Positions 17,751-26,294 of a stretch of 42,002 nt of DNA are shown one piece after another. Under the pieces are notes generated by a model. That model ran no database searches, was not told the DNA's origin, and was given only the letters and a program-made list of their open reading frames with translations. Position 1 is the first letter of the stretch, and each line of letters starts with the position of its first letter. The translations under genes were made by a program, and so were the position numbers. Source of the stretch: Chloroflexota bacterium (lineage in GTDB: Bacteria > Chloroflexota > Dormibacteria > Dormibacterales > Dormibacteraceae). The DNA lies in NCBI GenBank assembly GCA_005881155.1, contig VBHN01000074.1:1-42002 (forward strand), given 5' to 3'.

Positions 17751-18191
17751 TCACCGGTGCCAGAAATTAGCGATCAACCTCCCGAGCGAATCCCACCAGC
17801 CAGCCAGCCGTCCTGTCACTCCGTCATTGCCGTCGTTGTTCTTCGCCGTCACGGCCGGCGTCGCCGTCGGGGCGGGCCGTCCCACCACGTAGACCCGCTC
17901 GTCATTTCGAGCATACCCATGTTGACGGGCGTCCTCATCCGCGGCGGCCCCGACGCTGCTGGCGAGCAGGTCCTGCCGGTAGCCGCTGTTCGCCGCCGCG
18001 ATGGCTTGGTTCTGCTGCCGCAGGTCGGCGGCCTCGGCGTTCAGCCGGTGGTTGAGCAGCACCTCCTGCGCGAATGCATAGCCCACCCAGACGACCGCCA
18101 CCAAGAGCAGCGCCAGGAGCGCGAACTCTTTCGAAAAGGGCGCGGGCATATTGACTTTTCCGACCGTGGTGACGGGGGTGATGCGACGCAT
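17751..18191 (-). CDS. divIC: Septum formation initiator (FtsB/DivIC family)
   Basis: The 146-residue bitopic protein has a short cytoplasmic N-terminus, one transmembrane helix (FALLALLLVAVVWVGYAFA), a coiled coil (LNHRLNAEAADLRQQNQAIAAA), and the ARQHGYARNDERVYVV motif characteristic of DivIC/FtsB. These proteins form a divisome subcomplex with FtsL and FtsQ/DivIB. A threonine/proline-rich tail and a Trp-containing C-terminus are lineage-specific. It lies between mazG and the S1 gene, as in Firmicutes. Confidence 0.88.
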   Translation of the reverse strand: MRRITPVTTVGKVNMPAPFSKEFALLALLLVAVVWVGYAFAQEVLLNHRLNAEAADLRQQNQAIAAANSGYRQDLLASSVGAAADEDARQHGYARNDERVYVVGRPAPTATPAVTAKNNDGNDGVTGRLAGWWDSLGRLIANFWHR

Positions 18192-18287
18192 GCTGCGATG
18201 TTTTTGCTTCCCGTTTTGGACCCGGCCGCCCGGGAAACGAATGGGGACGATAGCACAGGCCGGATTCGAATGAAACGCCGCCGGCTG

Positions 18288-19085
18288 TTAAGCCGAGTCG
18301 GCCCAGAGCGCCTCCAGCGCGGCCTCGTCGAGGTGGCCCAGGTCGAGCCCGCGCTGCTCCGCGACGGCTTCCATTGCCTTGAACCTGCGCACGAAGCGCT
18401 GCCCGGCCGAGCGAAGCGCATCCTCGGGGTTCACCTTGCGCTTGCGCGCAACGCTGACGAGCGCGAAGAGCAGATCGCCGAACTCGCGGAAGAACTCCTC
18501 CTCGGTGCCTGCCGCGGCGAGCTCGCGCGCCTCCTCGGCGACGCCTGCCAGGGCCGACTCGGCGTCCCCGTAGTCGAACCCGACGCGAGCCGCACGCTTC
18601 TGCACGCCGAGCGACCAGGCCAGCGCGGGCAGCGTCGGCGGCACCTTGTCGACGGGTGACTGGCGCGCCTGGCCGTGCTGGGCGGCGTGCGCGAGCTTGT
18701 CACGCTCCCAGTTGCGGAGCACGTCTTCAGCGTCGCTGACCTCCCGGTCGCCGAACACGTGCGGATGGCGAGCTACCATCTTCGCCGCCTCCTGCTCGGA
18801 GATGGCCGCGGCGTCGAAGCGTCCTTTGTCGGCGGCGATCTGCGCGTGCATGGCCACCTGCAGCAGCACGTCACCCAACTCTTCGCGCAGCTTCGACTCG
18901 TCGCCGGAGTCGATCGCCTCCAACAGCTCGTAGGTCTCCTCGAGCAGGTACGGCCGTAGCGATTCGTGAGTCTGCTCCTTGTCCCACGGGCAGCCGTCGG
19001 GCGCGCGCAGGCGCCGCACGACCTCGAAGACCGCGGCCAGTCCGGGTGGATAGGGCTGCTCAGACACCGGCTTTGATTCTGGCAT
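18288..19085 (-). CDS. mazG: Nucleoside triphosphate pyrophosphohydrolase MazG
   Basis: MazG hydrolyses (d)NTPs to NMP and pyrophosphate. The first MazG domain is complete: CPWDKEQTHESLRPYLLEETYE, then SKLREELGDVLLQVAMHAQIA with the Mg-binding acidic residues. The second domain follows (VGFDYGDAESALAGVAEEARELAAA, FREFGDLLFALVSVARK). The start is within the end of mfd: ATG at 19085 gives 265 residues and GTG at 19067 is an alternative with an 8-nt overlap. The yabN-like fused methylase of Bacillus is absent. Confidence 0.93.
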   Translation of the reverse strand: MPESKPVSEQPYPPGLAAVFEVVRRLRAPDGCPWDKEQTHESLRPYLLEETYELLEAIDSGDESKLREELGDVLLQVAMHAQIAADKGRFDAAAISEQEAAKMVARHPHVFGDREVSDAEDVLRNWERDKLAHAAQHGQARQSPVDKVPPTLPALAWSLGVQKRAARVGFDYGDAESALAGVAEEARELAAAGTEEEFFREFGDLLFALVSVARKRKVNPEDALRSAGQRFVRRFKAMEAVAEQRGLDLGHLDEAALEALWADSA

Positions 19086-22000
19086 CTCGATAAAGCTCGG
19101 CCAGGGCGTCAAGCAGGTTCAGCAGGTCCTGCCGCCAGCTCTCCCCGGCGCGCTGCAGGCGCAGGCGGTTGGGCGTGACCCGGAGCTTCGCGCCGAACCG
19201 GTGCACCAGCTCGTCGACCTCGAGCGGCCGGTCGGGGTCGACGGTCAGCACCAGCTGAGCGCCGTCGGCGACGACCGAGCGAAGGCCGAGCTGCTGGCCG
19301 CGCAGCTTCACCCGCAGCGAGAAGGCAAGGTTGTCGAGCTGCGCCGGCGCCGCCCCGTAGCGGTCCCGCAGCGACCGGAAGAGCCCGTCGAGCTGAGCCT
19401 CGTCCTCGGCCGCCGCCAGCTCGCGATAAGCCTGCAGGCGCAGCCGCTCATCGCGGATGTAGGAGCGCGGGATGAAGTGGTCGAGGGGCAGGTTGAGGTT
19501 CATCTCGGGTGTCGTCAGCACGTCCTTGACCAGGTCCTCGTCACCGCCGCTGCGGATCCGCTGCACGGCGTGCCCGAGCATCTGCACGTACATCTCGAAA
19601 CCGACGGCGGCGATGGCGCCGTGCTGCTCGGAGCCGAGCAGGTTGCCCGCGCCGCGGATCTCGAGGTCGCGGAGCGCGATCTTGAAGCCCATCCCGAGCT
19701 CGTGCAGGCCGGACATCACGTCCAGGCGCTTGTCCGCGTTCTCGGTCAACGACCGCGTGGGGTCGAAAAGCAGGTAGCAGTAGGCCCGCTTGCCGGCCCG
19801 GCCGACGCGACCGCGCAGCTGGTAGAGCTGTGACAGACCGAACCGGTCCGCGTTCTCGACCAGGATGGTGTTGACGTTGGGGATGTCGAGGCCGGACTCG
19901 ATGATGGTCGTGCAGACCAGGACGTCGAAGCGGTTCTGGTTGAAGTCGACCATCACCCGCGCGAGGTCGTCCTCGTGCATCTGTCCGTGGCCGATCGCCA
20001 CCCGCGCGCCGGGGACCAGCCGCTGCACGCGCTCGGCGGCGCGCTGGATGGTGCGGACGCGGTTGTGCAGGAAGTAGACCTGGCCGCCGCGGTCGAGCTC
20101 GCGCTCGATGACCTGCTTGACCAGCTCGTCTTCATCTGAGGTGACGTAGGTCTTGATCGGCTGCCGGTCTTCGGGCGGCGTCTGGATGACGCTCATGTCG
20201 CGGAGGCCGGCGACGGCCATGTGGAGCGTGCGGGGGATCGGTGTCGCGCTCAGCGTCAGCACGTCGACGTTGGCGCGGAGGCGCTTGAGCCGCTCCTTCT
20301 GGACGACCCCGAAGCGCTGCTCCTCGTCGATGACGACCAGCCCCAGGCGCTTGAAGCGCACGTCTTTCTGGAGGACGCGGTGGGTGCCGATGACGATGTC
20401 CACAGTGCCCGCCTTGATGCCGGCGACCGCCTTCGCCTCCTCCTCGTCCGAGGCGAACCGGGAGAGCATGGCGAGCTCGACCGGGTAGGGCCTGAGCCGC
20501 TCCTGGAAGACCAGGAAATGCTGCTGCGTGAGGATGGTGGTCGGCACCAGCATGGCGACCTGTTTGCCGCTCTGCACGGCCTTGAAAGCGGCCCGCAGCG
20601 CGAGCTCGGTCTTGCCGAAGCCGACGTCGCCGCAGAGCAGCCGGTCCATGGGCTTCTCCGACTCCATGTCGGACTTGATCTCCACCAGCGCGGTCAGCTG
20701 GTCGGGCGTCTCCTCGAAGGGGAAGGAAGCCTCCAGCTCAGCCTGCCAGGGCGTGTCGGGCTCGAAGGCGAAGCCGGGCTTGGCCTCCCGCGCCGCATAG
20801 AGCTTGAGCAGGTCGTCCGCGATGTCCTCGACCGACTTCTTGGCGCGGCTTCGGGCCTTCTCCCAGGCACCGGTGCCGAGCCGGTTCAGGGACGCCTCCT
20901 CCTCCCCGCCGCCCAGGTACTTCTGGACCCGGTCGAGGGACTCGACGGGGACGAAGAGCCGGTCGCCCTCGGCGTACTCCAGCTCGAGGTACTCGCGCTG
21001 GGTACCGTCGAGCTCCTTCAGGCCGATCCCCTGGAACCGGGCCACCCCGTGGTCGACGTGCACGACCAGCTCGCCGGGCTGAAACTCGAGGCTGACGGTC
21101 GGCAGGCCTCGCCCGGGTCCTCCCCGCCTCACCGCCGGGCGCCGGACCCGGCCGAAGAGCTCGTGGTCGCCGAGCAGCATCAGGCCCAGCTCGACGTTCT
21201 CGGCCCCCACAGGCAGGTCCGCATCCGCGACGGAGAGGCCGCTCCCGATCTCGGCGTCGAGGTCGAGCTCGACCTCTCCCAGCGTTCTTTCGATGCCTGC
21301 CTCGAGGAGAAAGGCTTGGAGCCTCTCCGCCTGCTCGGACGCCAGGACGACCTCCGCGTGCTGCCGGGCCAACTCGACCAGTGCGGTGGGACGCCGGACC
21401 AGCGGCTCGGGTTGGCGCCAGCCGAGGTCGAGGCCGCCTTCGGCCTCGCCCACGCTCACCCGAACCCGCTCCCAACCGTCGGCGCTGAGCCGGCTGCTGG
21501 CGACCAGAGGCGGCCGGAACCCTGCCGGCAGCTCATGGTCCGCGGCCTCCGCCTCGCTGAGGGCGGCCGTCTCCCGCTCCAGCTCGCCGGCCTCCGCCAG
21601 CTGACGGTCCGCTTCGAAGTCGACGATCCGCGCGCCGGCGGGAAGGTGGTCGAAAAGCGTGGGCAGGTCGGGGTCGAGGTAGGCCGCGTAGAACTCCACG
21701 CCGGGGAAGGTCGACCCGGTCTCCAGCCGCGCCAGCTCGTCCTCCCAGTCGGCGCGGACGTCACCCCGCAGCCCGTCCAGCTCGACCGACCCGCGCAGCC
21801 GGGCAACCGCAGCCCGGCCGCGGCTGGCGCCGAGCACGACCTCACGGCCCGGCCGCACCGTCACCCTCGGCACCGACATCACGGAGCGCTGGTTGCCGGG
21901 GTCGAAGAGACGCAGGCTCTCGACCTCGTCGCCGAAGAACTCGGCCCGAACCGGAGCGCGGGCGGCCGCGGGGAAGATGTCGAGGATGCCTCCGCGCACG

Positions 22001-22497
22001 GAGAACTGGCCGGCCTCCTCGACCAGCGGCTCCCGGGAGTAGCCGAGCTCGGTCAGTCGGGCAGCCACCGCGTTGAGGTCGGCCCGGGTGCCGGGGAGCA
22101 GCTCGACTGCTGTGGCGGCCAGCGTCTCCGGCGCCAGCGTCGGCCGCATGGCTGCCCGGCGGGAGGAGACGACCAAGCTCGGTTCGGCGCCGCCCGCCAG
22201 CGCGGTGAGGGCTTCCAGACGGCGGCCCACGGCGGGGTCCACGGCGGGCGGCCGGTCCAGGAAGGAGATCGCGATCTCGGCGAAAAGTGAGGAGGTCGGG
22301 CGGCCCGCCAGCCAGGGGCGCAGCTCGGCCAGGAAGCGGTCCGGGTGGCGGACCAGGACCAGGGTCGTCCTGCCCTGCTCGGCCGCCTCCCGAGCCAGCC
22401 CGCCGGCGACGATCGGCCAAGCCCCGACGGGCAGGGCCGACAGGGTCTGGCCGCCAAGCTGCCGATCTCCCAGGACGCGCCGCCAGAGGGGCGCCAC
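19060..22497 (-). CDS. mfd: Transcription-repair coupling factor
   Basis: The 1145-residue protein is full length. It has the UvrB-homology module at the N-terminus (ready to bind UvrA), the RNA-polymerase interaction domain (GELVVHVDHGVARFQGIGLKEL), and the SF2 translocase with GDVGFGKTE near residue 627, a DEEQ box (LVVIDEEQRFGV), and LSATPIPRTL, then the TRCF C-terminal domain. It releases stalled RNA polymerase and recruits nucleotide excision repair. It starts with GTG 2 nt after the pth stop and overlaps mazG at its end. Confidence 0.97.
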   Translation of the reverse strand: MAPLWRRVLGDRQLGGQTLSALPVGAWPIVAGGLAREAAEQGRTTLVLVRHPDRFLAELRPWLAGRPTSSLFAEIAISFLDRPPAVDPAVGRRLEALTALAGGAEPSLVVSSRRAAMRPTLAPETLAATAVELLPGTRADLNAVAARLTELGYSREPLVEEAGQFSVRGGILDIFPAAARAPVRAEFFGDEVESLRLFDPGNQRSVMSVPRVTVRPGREVVLGASRGRAAVARLRGSVELDGLRGDVRADWEDELARLETGSTFPGVEFYAAYLDPDLPTLFDHLPAGARIVDFEADRQLAEAGELERETAALSEAEAADHELPAGFRPPLVASSRLSADGWERVRVSVGEAEGGLDLGWRQPEPLVRRPTALVELARQHAEVVLASEQAERLQAFLLEAGIERTLGEVELDLDAEIGSGLSVADADLPVGAENVELGLMLLGDHELFGRVRRPAVRRGGPGRGLPTVSLEFQPGELVVHVDHGVARFQGIGLKELDGTQREYLELEYAEGDRLFVPVESLDRVQKYLGGGEEEASLNRLGTGAWEKARSRAKKSVEDIADDLLKLYAAREAKPGFAFEPDTPWQAELEASFPFEETPDQLTALVEIKSDMESEKPMDRLLCGDVGFGKTELALRAAFKAVQSGKQVAMLVPTTILTQQHFLVFQERLRPYPVELAMLSRFASDEEEAKAVAGIKAGTVDIVIGTHRVLQKDVRFKRLGLVVIDEEQRFGVVQKERLKRLRANVDVLTLSATPIPRTLHMAVAGLRDMSVIQTPPEDRQPIKTYVTSDEDELVKQVIERELDRGGQVYFLHNRVRTIQRAAERVQRLVPGARVAIGHGQMHEDDLARVMVDFNQNRFDVLVCTTIIESGLDIPNVNTILVENADRFGLSQLYQLRGRVGRAGKRAYCYLLFDPTRSLTENADKRLDVMSGLHELGMGFKIALRDLEIRGAGNLLGSEQHGAIAAVGFEMYVQMLGHAVQRIRSGGDEDLVKDVLTTPEMNLNLPLDHFIPRSYIRDERLRLQAYRELAAAEDEAQLDGLFRSLRDRYGAAPAQLDNLAFSLRVKLRGQQLGLRSVVADGAQLVLTVDPDRPLEVDELVHRFGAKLRVTPNRLRLQRAGESWRQDLLNLLDALAELYRDARIKAGV

Positions 22498-22499
22498 GC

Positions 22500-23093
22500 T
22501 CAGGGGATCTCCTCGCAGCCCAGCGAGCCCGCCCGGTTGAAGGCCTCCATCGCCGCCGGAAGTCCCGAGCGGAGGGCCAGCTCGAGCGCGTCGGCGACCT
22601 TCTCCCGGATCTGGTCGAGGACCGCGGACTCGCGCTTACCGAATTTGCTCAGGACGTACTTGACGCCGTCTCCGTCCGGTCTGCCGATGCCGATGCGGAA
22701 GCGGACGAACTCGTGAGTCTTGAGCGAGCTCATCAGGGAAAGCACGCCGTTGTGGCCCGCCGAGGAGCCGCCGCGGCGGATCCGGAGGCGGCAGAGCGGC
22801 AGGTCGAGCTCGTCGTAGACGACCCAGACCGACTCCGGCTCCAGCTCCAGGTCCCGGACCGCTGCTGCGACCGCCTGGCCGCTGAGGTTCATGTAGGTCT
22901 GCGGCCAGGCCAGCCAGACCCTGCGCTCGGTGGGCAGCTCGGTGAACCCGACCAGGCTCTTCCAGCGCCTGCGGGTCAAATTGACGCCGAGCCGCGCGGC
23001 GAGCACCGACAAGCACTCGCTGCCGAGGTTGTGGCGGGTTCCGGCGTACTCCGCTCCTGGATTGCCCAGGCCCACGATCAAGAGGTTCTCCAA
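22500..23093 (-). CDS. pth: Peptidyl-tRNA hydrolase
   Basis: The 197-residue enzyme recycles peptidyl-tRNAs. It shows LLIVGLGNPGAEYAGTRHNLG with catalytic His21, QTYMNLSGQAV, VVYDELDLPLCRLRIRRGGSSAGHNG and FVRFRIGIGRP, the full bacterial Pth signature. The start is TTG at 23093, preceded by GGGAG. A terminator separates it from ybeY upstream, so it likely heads the pth-mfd-mazG transcription unit. Confidence 0.96.
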   Translation of the reverse strand: MENLLIVGLGNPGAEYAGTRHNLGSECLSVLAARLGVNLTRRRWKSLVGFTELPTERRVWLAWPQTYMNLSGQAVAAAVRDLELEPESVWVVYDELDLPLCRLRIRRGGSSAGHNGVLSLMSSLKTHEFVRFRIGIGRPDGDGVKYVLSKFGKRESAVLDQIREKVADALELALRSGLPAAMEAFNRAGSLGCEEIP

Positions 23094-23112
23094 GAAGCTC
23101 CCAATGGACGCG

Positions 23113-23141
23113 AAAAAGCCCGCGGCGACGCCGCAAAGGCT
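23113..23141 (-). terminator. Rho-independent terminator after ybeY
   Basis: On the minus strand AGCC-TTT-GCGGC, loop GTC, GCCGC-G-GGCT forms a two-part stem followed by TTTTT. It starts about 25 nt after the ybeY stop, which suggests pth has its own promoter. Confidence 0.8.
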
Positions 23142-23165
23142 GTGGTTTTCCGGTGACCCCTAAGC

Positions 23166-23663
23166 CTACCCGGGCGAGCTTGATGCCAATAACCGGCCCG
23201 GCGCCGGCCGGATTCGCGCGCGCTCCAGCGCGGCGAGGGTCAGGCGGTTCAGCTCCTCCTCCTCGGTGACCGTGACGTGGTCCCAGCCCAGGAGGTGCAG
23301 GAAGCCGTGGACGACCAGCAGGCCGAGCTCGCTGTCCTCGGGGTGGCCGAACTCAAGGGCCTGGCGGCGCACCGCCGGCCAGGAAACCACGATGTCACCG
23401 AGATGCGGTTCTTCCTGGTCCCCGGCCGGAAAGGAGAGGACGTCGGTCGCGTGATCCTCCTCCAGGTAACGGCGGTTCAAGCGGCGCAGCTCGCGGTCTC
23501 CGGAGATGCGGATGGCGAGCTCCCAATCCGGCCGCGGCAGCCGGGCTTCGAGCTCAGGGAGACCGGCCGCCGCAGCGACCAGCTCCCGGACGCGGGCGGG
23601 CGCGACCGGCGCGCTGACCGCCTTGACCACCGCCACCCGTCTCCGGAGCTCGCTTCGATCCAC
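23166..23663 (-). CDS. ybeY: Endoribonuclease YbeY
   Basis: YbeY takes part in 16S rRNA 3' maturation and ribosome quality control. The metal-binding motif HGFLHLLGWDH is at about residues 118-128, preceded by the family's DHATDVLSFP and LGDIVVSWP. The track ORF extends 52 codons upstream through non-homologous sequence; GTG at 23663 with AAGGGAG 5 nt before it gives 165 residues, the usual size. Its C-terminus is followed by a terminator. Confidence 0.94.
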   Translation of the reverse strand: MDRSELRRRVAVVKAVSAPVAPARVRELVAAAAGLPELEARLPRPDWELAIRISGDRELRRLNRRYLEEDHATDVLSFPAGDQEEPHLGDIVVSWPAVRRQALEFGHPEDSELGLLVVHGFLHLLGWDHVTVTEEEELNRLTLAALERARIRPAPGRLLASSSPG

Positions 23664-23724
23664 CGCGACTCCCTTATTAGAGCGCCGGCCGGCGGCCGAA
23701 CCGGGCTGGGCTACCCTGACCGCA

Positions 23725-24057
23725 GTGAGCGCGGTCGTCCAGTTCCTCCACGTCCGGCTGGCGATCGCGGTGATCCTCTTCGCGGTCCTGCTCGGGCTCT
23801 GGGGGACGTACCAGTACATCCGCCACCGCGCCGTCAGCGGGGGCTACCGGTCCGCCTACCTGATGCTCTGCGGACTGACCGCGGTACAGGGGTTGCTCGG
23901 ACTCGGGAACCTGCTTCTGGGAGCCGGCCTGCACAAACCGCTGCACGTCGTCTATGGGATCTTCGCCGTGCTCTTCCTGCCCGGCCTCTACTTCTATTCG
24001 GTGTCCGGGCGCAGCTCGCCGGCACGCGAGGCCGCCTTCCTTACGGCCGCCTGCTGA
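23725..24057 (+). CDS. Small three-helix membrane protein, unknown function
   Basis: The track ORF begins in ybeY antisense; the membrane protein itself starts at GTG 23725 and is 110 residues. It has three hydrophobic helices: VRLAIAVILFAVLLGLWGTY, LMLCGLTAVQGLLGLGNLL and HVVYGIFAVLFLPGLYFYS. A -10-like TACCCT ends 7 nt before the GTG and there is no Shine-Dalgarno, suggesting a leaderless message. The last 64 nt overlap the convergent ferritin/VIT gene. I do not recognise a family beyond a general resemblance to heme/cytochrome-type small membrane proteins, for which there is no motif support. Confidence 0.68.
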   Translation: MSAVVQFLHVRLAIAVILFAVLLGLWGTYQYIRHRAVSGGYRSAYLMLCGLTAVQGLLGLGNLLLGAGLHKPLHVVYGIFAVLFLPGLYFYSVSGRSSPAREAAFLTAAC

Positions 24058-25136
24058 ACCGCGACGAAACTGCCGACCAGCGTCATCTCGAGCCCGGAGC
24101 GGATCGCATTCTTGCCCGTGAAGAAGGTGCGGGCCGCACCCATCAGGAACAAGCAGACGACACAGATGGCGGCCGTTATCACCAGCGCGACCAGCGGCCG
24201 CGGGCCGGCGACGGCGCGCCCGACCAGGTAGCCGACGACGGGTATGAAGCCGCCGAACAGGGTGGCGACGCCAGCTACCGCCGCCTCCCGGGTGGGGTTC
24301 TCGAACTGGCCGGCATCCAGGCCGAGCTCCTCCCGCGCCTGCGTGTCCAACCAGATCTGCTTGTCGCGGGTGATGCGCGCGACGATCGTTTCGGCTTCCG
24401 AGTCGGTCAGGCCCTTGGCCCGGTAGATCGCCCTGAGCTCCCCACGCTCGAACTCGGGCATGGCCTCGATCTCGGCAGCCTCGCGGGCAAGCTGGTCCTC
24501 GTAGATCTCCCGCTGCGACTTGGTCGCCAGGTAGGCCCCGCCGGCCATCGAGACTCCGGAGGCCGTCATCGCCGCCAGCCCGCCGACCAGGACCACGTGC
24601 GGGTCGACCGTGGCGCCGCCGACGCCGGCGAGCACCCCCAGCGTGGCGGTGAGGCCATCGTTCACGCCGTAGATCACGTTCCGAATACTTTCGATGCCGC
24701 CGCTGCCGTGCCATTCCTCGACGGTCTCCGCCGCCGCCTCCACGCCGCGGGCATGACCAGACTCCTCGGGGATCAGCTCCCTGAGGATGCTCTTGGCGCC
24801 GTCGTCGGCGGCGTGGATCTGACCGAGGTAGGAGCGAAGGATCCGGCTTTCGGCCAGCCCCGCCATCGACATCACCGGACCCACGCCGACCACCCGCGCC
24901 AGAGCGGACAGGACGAACGCACCGATGGTCGCCGGCGCCGCCGGCGCGGCGATCCCGCGCTCCTCCAGGTAACCGGCCCAGGCGTCGGCGTGGCGTCGCT
25001 CATCTGCCGCCAAGCGCTGCAGCTGGCGCTTCGCCGCGGGCTCTCGAGCGACCTGTGAGAGCCGCTGGTAGAGCTCGGCCATGCGAGCTTCGCGAGCCCA
25101 GTTCTGGCGGAGGTCCGCCCGTCCGTTCGCGGTCAC
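23994..25136 (-). CDS. Ferritin-like/VIT1 membrane iron transporter (MbfA-like)
   Basis: The protein combines an N-terminal ferritin-like four-helix region (NWAREARMAELYQRL, then ADERRHADAW and later PEESGHARGVEA with Glu/His iron ligands) and a C-terminal VIT1/CCC1 domain (VIYGVNDGLTATLGVLAGVGGA and five hydrophobic helices). Such MbfA-type proteins export or sequester Fe(II)/Mn(II). The track fuses it to rmlD in one 649-aa frame; a GTG at 25136 overlaps the rmlD stop as GTGA and gives 380 residues including the whole ferritin domain, so two genes are more likely. It overlaps the convergent small membrane protein by 64 nt. Confidence 0.85.
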   Translation of the reverse strand: MTANGRADLRQNWAREARMAELYQRLSQVAREPAAKRQLQRLAADERRHADAWAGYLEERGIAAPAAPATIGAFVLSALARVVGVGPVMSMAGLAESRILRSYLGQIHAADDGAKSILRELIPEESGHARGVEAAAETVEEWHGSGGIESIRNVIYGVNDGLTATLGVLAGVGGATVDPHVVLVGGLAAMTASGVSMAGGAYLATKSQREIYEDQLAREAAEIEAMPEFERGELRAIYRAKGLTDSEAETIVARITRDKQIWLDTQAREELGLDAGQFENPTREAAVAGVATLFGGFIPVVGYLVGRAVAGPRPLVALVITAAICVVCLFLMGAARTFFTGKNAIRSGLEMTLVGSFVAVQQAAVRKAASRAGELRPDTE

Positions 25137-25943
25137 CGCTGACCGGCACCGGCCTGCGCCAGCCAGTAGTCGCGGAGACCCTCGCGCCAGGCCGGGAGCC
25201 GCGGCCGCCCCGGACTCCGAGGTCCGGATCGGTTTGACCTGGCTGTCGACTCCCGCGCTGCGGAGTATCGCCACGGCGAACTCGTGGTACGAGCAGCAGC
25301 CGTCCGCGACCAGGTGGAGGATCCCGGTCTCCCCCTTCGTGAGGGCGGCCAGGGTTGCTTCAGCCAGGTGGCCGGTGTAGGTCGGGTTCAGCGTCTGGTC
25401 GGCAACCACCGCCAGCTCTTGGCCGGCCCGCGCGCGAGCCAGCATCCGCTCCGGAAAGTTCCCGCCCCTGCTGGCCGAGCCGCCCGGTCCGAAAAGGCCC
25501 GCCGACCTGATCACCAGCGCTTTCGGGTCCTCGGAGAGGGCCTTGAGCTCGCCCTCCCGCTTGGAGCGCGCGTAGGCGCTGAGGGGGCGGGGCTGGTCAC
25601 TCTCCAGATAGGGCTCGGGGGCGGTCCCGTCGAAGACATAGTTGGTGGAGAAGTGGACAAGCCGCGCTCCCGACCGGCGGCAGGCACGGGCGAGGTTGGC
25701 CGGTCCGTCGGCGTTGACCGCCATCGCCAGTTGAGCTTCGGCCTCGGCGCGGTCCACCGCGTTGTAGGCCGCGCAGTTGAGAACGACCTCGGGCCGCAGC
25801 CGCTCGATCGTTTCCTCGACCTGACCCCGGTCGGTGATCGAGAGCTCCTCGCGAGTGCGCAGAACGCTCTCAGGGACGCGCCGGGCGAACTCCTTGGCGA
25901 GCTGACCGCCGCCGCCGGTGATCAAGATCCTGGCACCCGCCAT
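25133..25943 (-). pseudogene. rmlD: dTDP-4-dehydrorhamnose reductase, C-terminus frameshifted
   Basis: The N-terminal 235 or so residues are a convincing RmlD: ILITGGGGQLAKEF, LNCAAYNAVDRAE, STNYVFDG, SAYARSKREGE (YxxxK), and QTLNPTYTGHLA. After VKPIRTSE the expected P-x-R-R-P-x-x-S-x-L stretch is missing and the frame changes; in the next frame the sequence resumes as LPAWREGLRDYWLAQ, the normal RmlD end, with TGA at 25133 overlapping the next gene's GTG. The region length (811 nt) is not a multiple of three. The simplest reading is one out-of-frame deletion of about 60 nt. The 649-aa fusion in the track is therefore accidental. Confidence 0.8.
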
Positions 25944-26021
25944 CCGGCGGTAATGCTGTCACAGTCCGCCGCTGCGCCCGGGTTCGGGAACCCGGCCGAC
26001 GCGAAGCTTCGGGCTCGGCTC

Positions 26022-26198
26022 CTAGCCCTCGTGCTGCGAGCGGAGGCGCTCCAGGCGATCGCGCTTGAGCGCCAGAGCACGCTGAAGGGCGGTGAGCAGC
26101 GCGCCGTCGTTCATCGGAACGACTCGCAGCCGGGCTTCGAGCTCGCGCACTTCGAGCTCTGCCCGGGTCATTTCAAGATCGATGGTTCGTTTTCCCAT
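26022..26198 (-). CDS. Small charged helical protein, unknown
   Basis: The likely start is ATG at 26198 (AAGGG 7 nt upstream), giving 58 residues beginning MGKRTIDLEMTRAEL; the track's longer start at 26258 has no support. The protein is rich in Leu, Glu and Arg with heptad-like spacing (AELEVRELEARL and ALQRALALKRDRLERL), so a two-helix coiled coil is likely. It lies between dnaJ and rmlD. No family recognised. Confidence 0.6.
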   Translation of the reverse strand: MGKRTIDLEMTRAELEVRELEARLRVVPMNDGALLTALQRALALKRDRLERLRSQHEG

Positions 26199-26294
26199 AG
26201 GACACCCTTCGATTTGAGGGAACCGTTTCGGGGCCGACTTTGTTTCGGCTCCTACCACCTCCAGTTTAGGCGATGTCGCCTGGCCCTTCCGGCA

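Noticed and set aside
23994-25943. 649-aa fusion of RmlD and a VIT1 iron transporter
   Set aside because: The true RmlD end is in another frame and its stop overlaps a GTG start for the ferritin/VIT protein, so the fusion arises from a frameshift.
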